A DNA stretch of 48,621 nt from Gallionella sp. (lineage in GTDB: Bacteria > Pseudomonadota > Gammaproteobacteria > Burkholderiales > Gallionellaceae), in NCBI GenBank assembly GCA_017880865.1, contig JADGRL010000021.1, forward strand, positions 1 through 48,621, written 5' to 3'. Below the pieces are notes generated by a model. It saw only the letters and a program-made list of their open reading frames with translations. It was not told the DNA's origin and did no database searches. This document shows positions 8,322-14,868 of the stretch, in pieces (position 1 is the stretch's first letter; every line of letters begins with the position of its first letter). The position numbers were made by a program, and so were the translations under genes.

Positions 8322-8873
8322 ATGAAGAAAAACTTGCTTCTTGTTGCTCTGTTGTCCGCTATTGCAGCGCCAGTCTTTGCCGCTGACAACGGCGTGTATG
8401 TCGTAGGTTCAGTTGGCAGCACCTCAAATGTTGGCAGCACTGCCTCAGGCACTTCTTTTAGCGGCTTGCTAGGCTACCAGTTTGACAAAAACTGGGGTGC
8501 CGAAGCGGGTTACGCGTCACTGTTAAAAAACGCAAAGGTAGATACCGGAATAGCGGGCGTTACAGGGAAAGCATCGCTTTCCGGCACTGAAGTTGCTGGC
8601 TTATACACTTTCCCCGTCAGCCAACAATTCAGCGTCATTGCCCGTCTCGGCTATGCCAGCATGAAAGCCAAAGCCGATGCCACTGGTTTGGGGGTCACAT
8701 TATCAACCAGCGCCACACTATCCGGCGCAACCTATGGCTTAGGTGTGCAGTACAACCTGAACGAACAAGTTGGCATTCGCGCAGGCCTCAATGGCTACAA
8801 CCTGAAAGATAGCTCGGGTGCATCTGGCGAAACCCCAAACAACTTCTACGTTGCCGCAGCATACAAGTTCTAA
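8322..8873 (+). CDS. Outer-membrane beta-barrel protein, 183 aa
   Basis: A clear Sec signal peptide (MKKNLLLVALLSAIAAPVFA, cleaved before ADNGVYV) is followed by alternating amphipathic strands rich in Gly, Tyr, Ala and Thr. The protein ends NFYVAAAYKF, with the terminal Phe expected of Bam substrates. Size and pattern fit an eight-stranded OmpA/OmpW/opacity-type barrel. The ligand is unknown. It is the first gene after the SARP-like regulator and carries the heptamer box in its promoter region. No terminator is visible after it; a long inverted-repeat element follows. Confidence 0.8.
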   Translation: MKKNLLLVALLSAIAAPVFAADNGVYVVGSVGSTSNVGSTASGTSFSGLLGYQFDKNWGAEAGYASLLKNAKVDTGIAGVTGKASLSGTEVAGLYTFPVSQQFSVIARLGYASMKAKADATGLGVTLSTSATLSGATYGLGVQYNLNEQVGIRAGLNGYNLKDSSGASGETPNNFYVAAAYKF

Positions 8874-8892
8874 GGAATCACCGCTTAAATCC

Positions 8893-8989
8893 TCCGTTCG
8901 CAATGAGCCCCAACATAAGCAGCCGCTTGCCCTTCACTTTGAGGGTTTGGCGGAATGGTGAGTAGTTTAATCAGGCTCGTGCGAACGGA
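8893..8989. repeat. Long inverted-repeat element, 97 bp
   Basis: TCCGTTCGCA at 8893-8902 pairs perfectly with TGCGAACGGA at 8980-8989. Allowing one bulge, the arms extend inward through GAGCC/GGCTC to about 16 bp. The centre contains a second imperfect hairpin around CCCTTCA/TGAGGG. Part of the centre (CAGCCGC..GCCC..CACTTTG) resembles 14777-14805. It could be a dispersed palindromic element or a transcription barrier between the barrel gene and the LuxR-type gene. Confidence 0.6.
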
Positions 8990-9021
8990 CTTAATCAACG
9001 TTTCCTTAGCTTGTTTCGCTG

Positions 9022-9285
9022 TTGTCGCAAGAAGAAAACAAACAACTTAATTTAAGGGAAATAAATATCAATACTTATCGTTTAACCAAGCGGCAGGTGC
9101 AAATATTAGGGTGCCTGACAGAGGGACTCAGCAACAAAGAAATTTCAGAAAAACTCAAAATTACCGAGGGAACCGTCAAAGTGCATGTGTCAGCTGTGTA
9201 TCAAGCATTGCGCGTTGGGAGCCGCACGGCTGCAGTGCGAGTTGCCAGTCACCACGGTTTAGTCGGCATGGTTCAATTTGCTTAA
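9022..9285 (+). CDS. Stand-alone LuxR/GerE-type HTH protein, 87 aa
   Basis: Almost the whole protein is a four-helix GerE DNA-binding domain: LTKRQVQILGCLTEGLSNKEISEKL, then ITEGTVKVHVSAVYQALRV, covering about residues 20-80. There is no receiver or autoinducer domain. The frame permits a TTG start at 9022 with no good ribosome site, so the exact start is unsure. It may act as a small regulator of the surrounding envelope genes. A hairpin (GTGGGCA/TGCCCAC, 9295-9317) follows the stop and may help end transcription. Confidence 0.72.
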   Translation: MSQEENKQLNLREININTYRLTKRQVQILGCLTEGLSNKEISEKLKITEGTVKVHVSAVYQALRVGSRTAAVRVASHHGLVGMVQFA

Positions 9286-9294
9286 ATATTCAGG

Positions 9295-9317
9295 GTGGGC
9301 AAGTTTTGGGTGCCCAC
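9295..9317 (+). terminator. Hairpin after the LuxR-type gene
   Basis: Perfect 7-bp arms GTGGGCA and TGCCCAC enclose a 9-nt loop, starting 9 nt after the stop codon. No T-run follows, so termination activity is uncertain. Confidence 0.4.
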
Positions 9318-9331
9318 TCAACGCGTTAACT

Positions 9332-9574
9332 CCAATCCAGTTGCCATCGCAACGCCCGTTATTCCTCAATTCAACGATTATTCAACGCTAGCCATTTAGC
9401 ATGGAAGTTGAGCGCTGTTTTTTTTGCATCCGTTTCAGTTCCAATCAAATTTACGAAACAAATATCCTGGGGGTGTAACATGAACTTCAAACGTAACTTT
9501 TCTGTAGGCATCCATACTCTGGTTGCACTAATTTGTGGCGCATTGCCCTTGTCGGTGCTTATGCTTGCTGCGTG
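9332..9574 (+). repeat. Duplicated 5' cassette, copy 1 (promoter, leader and signal peptide)
   Basis: These 243 bases match 12603-12845 without gaps and with about 7 mismatches. The unit includes the heptamer box, the -10-like TAGCAT, the leader with GGGGG ribosome site, and the first 31 codons up to the lipobox. Similarity stops at the lipidated Cys codon, so two unrelated mature proteins carry the same expression and export module. Confidence 0.9.
9369..9387 (+). promoter_or_regulatory. Direct heptamer box (copy 2)
   Basis: Identical over 19 bases to 8195-8213 and followed by TAGCAT at 9397-9402 after the same 9 nt. It lies about 93 nt upstream of the lipoprotein start at 9480. Confidence 0.6.
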
Positions 9575-12419
9575 TAGCGGAGGCAGCGGAGCGTCAGCGC
9601 CTGCCACCGTCACCACGTCCAGCTACAGTGCGGGCGGCGCAGTGTCCGGCCTGATCGGCACCGTGGTGTTGCAAGACAATGGCGGCGACAACTTGAGCCT
9701 GACAGCCAACGGCAACTTTACGTTCGCCACTAAAATTCTCAACGGCAATACCTACAAGGTCACCGTGCTGACTCAACCCACCGGACAAACCTGCTCCGTG
9801 AGTACCGGTGCAGGCACCGTCTCCGGCAGCAACGTCAGCAACGTTGCCGTGACCTGCTCCACCAACGCCTACACCGTGGGCGGCAATGTGAGCGGTCTGA
9901 CCGGCTCCGTGGTGCTGCAAGACAATAACGGCGACAATCTGAGCGTTACCGCCAACGGCGCCATTACCTTCGCTACCCCGGTCGCCTTCGGCAGTCCGTA
10001 TAGCGTCACCGTGCTGACCCAGCCGACCGGCATGAACTGCTCCATCGCCAACGGCACGGGCACCATTGCGGCAGCGAATGTAAGCAACGTCGCCATCACC
10101 TGCGCCACCAACACCTACACTGTGGGTGGCACAGTGACTGGCTTGAACGGCAGCGTGGTATTGCAGGATAACGGTGCGGACAACAGCACCGTCTCCGTCA
10201 ACGGCCCGTTTAACTTCCCGACGGCCGTGGCTTACGGCAATCCGTACAGCGTCAGCATCCTCACCCAGCCGACACGTCAATTCTGCTCGGTGAATTCCGG
10301 TGCGGGCACGGTCGCGGGCAACATCAGCAACGTAGGCGTGAGCTGCCTGAGCCAATTGGGCGGTTCGATACAAGGTGCGGCGCTGAACTTGAGCAAGGCC
10401 GTGAGCACCTATGCGGGTGTCGCGGGCACGTTTGCCGATGGAACCGGTGCGGCAGCGCGATTCAATGCCCCTTTTGCCAGCGTTTCCGACGGCACCAATC
10501 TGTATGTGACGGATACGAGTAACAACGCCATCCGCAAGAACGTGATCGCCACCGGTGTAGTCACGACCTTGGCGGGTTCGCCTACCGGCGCGCTAGGTGC
10601 GGCAGACGGCACCGGCACAGCGGCAACGTTTAATTCCCCTTCCGGCATCACCATCGACACCGCTCACGCCAATCTGTATGTGGCGGATTCTGGTAACAAC
10701 AAAATCCGCAAGATCGTGATCGCCACCGGCGCGGTGAGCACCTTCGCGGGCTCGGGTGTGAATGGAGTGACGGACGGCACGGGCATAGCGGCATTGTTCA
10801 GTTGGCCTAACGGCATCACTACCGACGGTACGTTCTTGTATGAAGTTGAGGCAGGCCCCTGCATTCTGCGCAAGATCGAGATCGCAACGCAGATCGTGAC
10901 GACCATGGTGCCAGGCGGTTGTTCAAATACGGACGGGATCGGTGCTGCGGCCGGGTTTGCCAATCCGATGGACATCACTACCGATGGCGCCAACCTGTAT
11001 GTGGTTGACAACGGCAGTAATAACGTCCGCAAGGTGGTGATTGCCACTAACACGGTCAGCACGCTGGCGGGGGCTCCGGCTTCCCCTGCGGTTGGCGCAA
11101 ATGCGCTTGGTGCAACGGACGCTACGGGCACAGCGGCATTGTTCAACAACCCTCAAGGCATCATCACCGACGGCATCAATCTGTATGTGGCGGATGGTGG
11201 TAACAACAAAATCCGCCAGATCGTGATCGCCACAGGGGTGGTGAGCAGCCTGACGGGCGTGGCGAGCACCGCGTCTGCTTTTGGCAAAGTGGACGGTACG
11301 CCCGGTTCGGCAACATTCGGCAATCCGCAAGGTGTCAGCTATGACGCTGTGCACAATAGCTTGTTCGTGGCGGATGCGAACAACAACGACGTGCGCGTGA
11401 TTGCGCTGAATTCCACCACGGTGAGCACCTTGGCCGGGATGATGGGGCCGGATGGCGCAGGGGCTACGGCAACGTTCAATGCTCCGTACAGCACCGCCAC
11501 CGACGGCGCCAATCTGTATGTGGCGGATTATAGTGACAACACCATCCGCCAGATCGTGATCGCCACCGGTGTGACGACAACGCTGGCGGGGCAGACTGGC
11601 GTGGCAGGTGCGGCAGATGGCACGGGCACGGCGGCAACGTTTAGTCACCCTTGGGGCATCACCACCGACGGCACCAATCTGTATGTGACGGATTCTGGTA
11701 ACAACAAAATCCGCCAGATCGTGATCGCCACGGGCCAGGTTAGCAGCCTGACGGGTACGGTGAATATAGCGATGGCAGGGGGTGTGATAGATGGTTTGGG
11801 CACGGCGGCAACGTTTAACAACCCTTGGGGCATCTCCACCGACGGCACCAACCTGTATGTGGCGGATCGGAATAATCAAAAAATCCGCCAGATCGTGATC
11901 GCCACGGGTGTTACGAGCAGCTTGACGGGCACGGTGAGCACAACGATGGGAATCGGTGCGGCAGACGGTGCGGGCACGGCGGCAACGTTCAACTACGCTA
12001 GTGGCATCACCACCGACGGCACCAACCTGTATGTGGTGGATCAGAATAACAAAATCCGCCAGATCGTGATCGCCACGGGTTTGGTTACCAGCTTGACGGG
12101 CACGGCGAATACGGCGATGGCAGGGGGTGCGGCAGACGCTGCGGGCACAGCGGCAACGTTTAACAACCCTCAAGGCATCACCACCGACGGCACCAATCTG
12201 TATGTGGCGGATTCTGGTAACAACAAAATCCGCCAGATCGTGATCGCCACAGGTTTGGTTACCGGCTTGACGGGCACGACGAATACGGCGATGGGAATCG
12301 GTGCGCTAGATGGTGCGGGCATGGCGGCAACGTTCTATAGTCCTTCCGGCATCACCACCGATGGCAAGAGCCTGTATGTGACGGATACGACCAACAACAC
12401 CATCCGCAAGATTCAGTAA
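9480..12419 (+). CDS. Large NHL-repeat beta-propeller lipoprotein
   Basis: A 979-residue predicted lipoprotein. The start at 9480 has a TGGGGGTG ribosome site; a longer frame upstream is rejected because it runs through the duplicated promoter. The signal peptide ends in the lipobox LAAC with Cys at residue 32. Residues about 45-300 hold three repeats of about 78 residues (YTVGGNVSGLTGSVVLQDN type). From about 310 to the end there are roughly eleven NHL-like units with the motif NLYVADSGNNKIRQIVIATG, which should form one or two beta-propellers. It is probably attached to an outer or inner membrane lipid and exposed to periplasm or surface. Strong DNA identity between units suggests recent expansion. 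A strong terminator follows. Ligand unknown. Confidence 0.85.
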   Translation: MNFKRNFSVGIHTLVALICGALPLSVLMLAACSGGSGASAPATVTTSSYSAGGAVSGLIGTVVLQDNGGDNLSLTANGNFTFATKILNGNTYKVTVLTQPTGQTCSVSTGAGTVSGSNVSNVAVTCSTNAYTVGGNVSGLTGSVVLQDNNGDNLSVTANGAITFATPVAFGSPYSVTVLTQPTGMNCSIANGTGTIAAANVSNVAITCATNTYTVGGTVTGLNGSVVLQDNGADNSTVSVNGPFNFPTAVAYGNPYSVSILTQPTRQFCSVNSGAGTVAGNISNVGVSCLSQLGGSIQGAALNLSKAVSTYAGVAGTFADGTGAAARFNAPFASVSDGTNLYVTDTSNNAIRKNVIATGVVTTLAGSPTGALGAADGTGTAATFNSPSGITIDTAHANLYVADSGNNKIRKIVIATGAVSTFAGSGVNGVTDGTGIAALFSWPNGITTDGTFLYEVEAGPCILRKIEIATQIVTTMVPGGCSNTDGIGAAAGFANPMDITTDGANLYVVDNGSNNVRKVVIATNTVSTLAGAPASPAVGANALGATDATGTAALFNNPQGIITDGINLYVADGGNNKIRQIVIATGVVSSLTGVASTASAFGKVDGTPGSATFGNPQGVSYDAVHNSLFVADANNNDVRVIALNSTTVSTLAGMMGPDGAGATATFNAPYSTATDGANLYVADYSDNTIRQIVIATGVTTTLAGQTGVAGAADGTGTAATFSHPWGITTDGTNLYVTDSGNNKIRQIVIATGQVSSLTGTVNIAMAGGVIDGLGTAATFNNPWGISTDGTNLYVADRNNQKIRQIVIATGVTSSLTGTVSTTMGIGAADGAGTAATFNYASGITTDGTNLYVVDQNNKIRQIVIATGLVTSLTGTANTAMAGGAADAAGTAATFNNPQGITTDGTNLYVADSGNNKIRQIVIATGLVTGLTGTTNTAMGIGALDGAGMAATFYSPSGITTDGKSLYVTDTTNNTIRKIQ
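10660..12270 (+). repeat. Near-identical NHL-coding DNA repeats
   Basis: Within the lipoprotein gene, segments of about 50-60 bases encoding NLYVADSGNNKIRQIVIATG recur with few changes, for example near 10670, 11180, 11510, 11680, 11850 and 12200. DNA-level identity this high indicates recent unit duplication or gene conversion and predicts variation in copy number. Confidence 0.8.
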
Positions 12420-12436
12420 TCCGGCAATCTCGTTTT

Positions 12437-12472
12437 AACAAAACAGCCAGCAGCGATGCTGGCTGTTTTGTT
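12437..12472 (+). terminator. Rho-independent terminator after the NHL lipoprotein
   Basis: A 16-bp perfect stem (arms AACAAAACAGCCAGCA and its complement) with a GCGA tetraloop; the 3' arm ends in TGTTTTGTTT. It lies 17 nt after the stop, so the two lipoprotein genes have separate transcripts. Confidence 0.92.
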
Positions 12473-12602
12473 TCCACCCCCTTGAAGAAGCCCGTCATTA
12501 CTGTTTTCAAGACGATTGTTAGAGATGATTGAGTGGGAATTATGTTCGGCAATTTATGGGTTGATTCGATTTTTTAGCGCACTTGCAACTCAACACGCCA
12601 CC

Positions 12603-12845
12603 CCAATCCAGTTGCCATCGCAACGCCTGTTATTCCTCAATTCAACGATTATTCAACGCTAGCCATTTAGCATGGAAGTTGAGCGCTGTTTTTTTTGCAT
12701 CCGGTTCAGCTCCAATCAAATTTACGAAACAAATATTCTGGGGGTATAACATGAACTTCAAACGTAACTTTTCTGTAGGCATCCATACACTGGTTGCACT
12801 AATTTGTGGCGCATTGCCCTTGTCAGTGCTTATGCTTGCTGCGTG
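12603..12845 (+). repeat. Duplicated 5' cassette, copy 2
   Basis: About 97% identical to 9332-9574 at a constant offset of 3271 bases, with no indels. It covers box, -10, leader and signal-peptide codons and stops at the lipobox Cys codon. Confidence 0.9.
12640..12658 (+). promoter_or_regulatory. Direct heptamer box (copy 3)
   Basis: Identical to copies 1 and 2, with TAGCAT at 12668-12673. It lies about 93 nt upstream of the lipoprotein start at 12751 and is part of the duplicated cassette. Confidence 0.6.
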
Positions 12846-14628
12846 CTTAAGTGGATGCGGTGGAAGCAGTGGAAGCGCTGGAAGCGGAAGCAGTAGCAGT
12901 AGTGTTTCTATCAGAGCCACAGCCACCACCACGGCACAGAGCTTGACTGTCGGCACGGTGATGACCAGATTCTCGCCCTTAACGCCTAGTGGCGGCACAA
13001 CCCCTTATATCTACAGTTACGGTGGCACATTACCCACGGGTTTGAGCTTTAGCACCAGCACTGGAGCGGTGACAGGAACGCCAACCGCTACTTATGCCAC
13101 AGCGAACGTAGTCTTCTCGGTGCAAGATGCCAATGCGGTAGTGGCGAACACCACCAGCACCGTGAGCTTTACCGTGGGTGCGGCTTCTCCTTCTATCAGC
13201 GCCACAGCAACCACCACGGCACAGAGCCTGACTGTTGGCACGGCGATGGCCAGTTTCTCGCCCTTAACGCCCAGTGGCGGCGCAGCACCTTATAAGTACA
13301 GCTACTTAGGCGCATTACCTGCGGGTTTAAACCTTAACCCCAGCACCGGAGCGGTGACGGGAACTCCAAGCGCTACTTATGCAACAGCGAACGTAGCCTT
13401 CTCGGTGCAAGATGCCAATGCGGTAGCGGCCAACACCACCAGCACCGTGAGCTTTACCGTGGTTGCCGCCCCAGTCGCTATCACTGCCACAGCCAACACC
13501 ACGGCACAAAGCTTAACGGTAGGCACAGCGATTGCCAGCTTCTCGCCAGTTACGCCCAGCGGCGGAGCCAATCCTTATACGTACAGCTACTTAGGCACAT
13601 TACCTGCGGGTTTAAGCCTTGACGCCAGCACCGGTGCGGTGACCGGTATTCCAAGCGCGCCATACACCGCAGCGAATGTGTATTTCTTGGTCAAGGATGC
13701 CAATAATGTAGTGGCCAGCACCACCAGCAGCGTGAGCTTTACCGTGGTTGCGGTATCCCCCGTTATCAGCGCCACCGCCACCACCACGGCACAAAGCCTG
13801 GTAGTCGGCACGGCGATGACCAGCTTTTCACCCTTGACAACCAGCGGAGGCTCCGCACCGTATACCTACAGCATCACCTCCGGCACGCTGCCTGCGGGGC
13901 TGAGCCTGAACACCACCACGGGGGCGGTGACAGGAACGCCTACTGCCACCTATGCGGCAGCGAACGTAATCTTCTCGGTCAAGGATGCCTACAACGTAGT
14001 GGCGAGCACCACCAGCACCGTGAGCTTTACCGTGGGTGCTGCGATTAGTGCGACAGCTGATACCACAGCGCAAAGCTTATCCGTTGGTACGGCAATGACC
14101 AGCTTCTCGCCGTTAACGGCCAGCGGCGGGACAGCTTCGTACACCTACAGCGTTTCATCGGGAACGTTACCTACGGGGCTAAGCCTTAACGCCAGTACCG
14201 GTGCAGTGACGGGAACGCCTACTCTCTCATACACAGCAGCGAATGTGGTCTTCTCGGTCAAGGATACCAATAATGTAGTGGTAAGCACCACCAGCACTGT
14301 GAGCTTTACCGCAGGGCCTACAGGCTATGTATATCAGGGCGGGTTGACCTGGATGTCGGTGCCTGCTGCTCTCTACACCTGGACTAATGCCAGCGCCTAT
14401 TGCCTCAACACCACCATCAACGGAGTGATGGGCTGGAGACAGCCGACACAAACGGAAATGAGCGCGCTCTATACAAGCGGGCTGATGAACGGTCAGGGGT
14501 GGTCGTTGGGCAACACCTGGTCGTCCACGCTGGCAGGCGCGGGCTTCCACGACTTGGTCGGCCTGAATAGCGGCTCAATCTACGTCACCCTCGATACGAA
14601 CAACGGCTACGTCTCGTGTGTCCGCTGA
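12751..14628 (+). CDS. Lipoprotein with putative-Ig (He_PIG) repeats and a DUF1566-like C-terminus
   Basis: A 625-residue protein starting at 12751 with the same signal peptide and lipobox (Cys 32) as the NHL lipoprotein. Residues about 50-510 contain five Ig-like repeats of about 90 residues; each has TAQSLTVGTAM, a GLSLN..TGAVTGTP turn and a VVFSVKDANNVV..STVSFTV edge, as in cadherin-like He_PIG domains. The last 105 residues (GLTWMSVPAALYTWTNASAY, GWRQPTQTEMSALY) match the DUF1566/Lcl C-terminal pattern seen in surface lipoproteins. It may act as an adhesin or envelope binding protein; this is inference. It has its own copy of the promoter cassette and ends at a hairpin-rich region. Confidence 0.82.
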   Translation: MNFKRNFSVGIHTLVALICGALPLSVLMLAACLSGCGGSSGSAGSGSSSSSVSIRATATTTAQSLTVGTVMTRFSPLTPSGGTTPYIYSYGGTLPTGLSFSTSTGAVTGTPTATYATANVVFSVQDANAVVANTTSTVSFTVGAASPSISATATTTAQSLTVGTAMASFSPLTPSGGAAPYKYSYLGALPAGLNLNPSTGAVTGTPSATYATANVAFSVQDANAVAANTTSTVSFTVVAAPVAITATANTTAQSLTVGTAIASFSPVTPSGGANPYTYSYLGTLPAGLSLDASTGAVTGIPSAPYTAANVYFLVKDANNVVASTTSSVSFTVVAVSPVISATATTTAQSLVVGTAMTSFSPLTTSGGSAPYTYSITSGTLPAGLSLNTTTGAVTGTPTATYAAANVIFSVKDAYNVVASTTSTVSFTVGAAISATADTTAQSLSVGTAMTSFSPLTASGGTASYTYSVSSGTLPTGLSLNASTGAVTGTPTLSYTAANVVFSVKDTNNVVVSTTSTVSFTAGPTGYVYQGGLTWMSVPAALYTWTNASAYCLNTTINGVMGWRQPTQTEMSALYTSGLMNGQGWSLGNTWSSTLAGAGFHDLVGLNSGSIYVTLDTNNGYVSCVR

Positions 14629-14868
14629 TGAAACTACTAGCCATCTCACTAAGGCAGCAAGCTGCCAAGTGATTGGTTATAGAGCCTCGGCCTTTGAAAC
14701 CTGATATTTGAATTTTTGGTCTTGGGTTTCTTGTGTTTGAGTTTGCTTTTGAAGTAAGCGAAAGCCCTCGATATAACCAGCCGCAAGCCCGGCACTTTGG
14801 GGTTTGCAGAACGACGTACGGGTTGGCAACTGTTTGAGGTTATTCAAAAATAATAAGGGAGAATCGCA
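14629..14868. other. Structured intergenic region before the subtilase
   Basis: No gene. The forward TTGGTTATAGAGCC at about 14673 and the reverse-oriented CTCGATATAACCAGCC at about 14769 form an inverted pair about 80 bases apart, followed by a CGCAAGCCCGGCACTTTG segment similar to the centre of 8893-8989. This suggests a folded or mobile palindromic element. The heptamer box is absent. A GGGAGAA site precedes the next start. Confidence 0.45.
14646..14681 (+). repeat. Hairpin followed by TTGGTTAT (copy 1 of a shared element)
   Basis: TCACT/AGTGA and GGCAGC/GCTGCC form a stacked stem with an AA loop, followed by TTGGTTAT. The same architecture (CCACTAAG-stem-CAAGTGG-TGGTTAT) lies inside the MITE-like element near 43363-43402. 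It sits 17 nt after the lipoprotein stop and may also act as a terminator. Confidence 0.5.

Noticed and set aside
9408..9479. N-terminal extension of the NHL lipoprotein
   Set aside because: It would run through the duplicated promoter leader; the start at 9480 has a ribosome site and a complete lipoprotein signal.
9594..12173. Long minus-strand frames opposite the NHL lipoprotein gene
   Set aside because: They mirror the repetitive, stop-poor sense gene, have no ribosome sites and give His/Arg/Ala-rich translations without domains.
12583..12750. N-terminal extension of the Ig-like lipoprotein
   Set aside because: Same reason: the duplicated leader is untranslated and the signal peptide starts at 12751.
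14629..14868. Heptamer box in front of the subtilase
   Set aside because: Only a single degenerate TTATTCAA occurs; no direct repeat at 11-bp spacing, so membership in the predicted regulon is not claimed.
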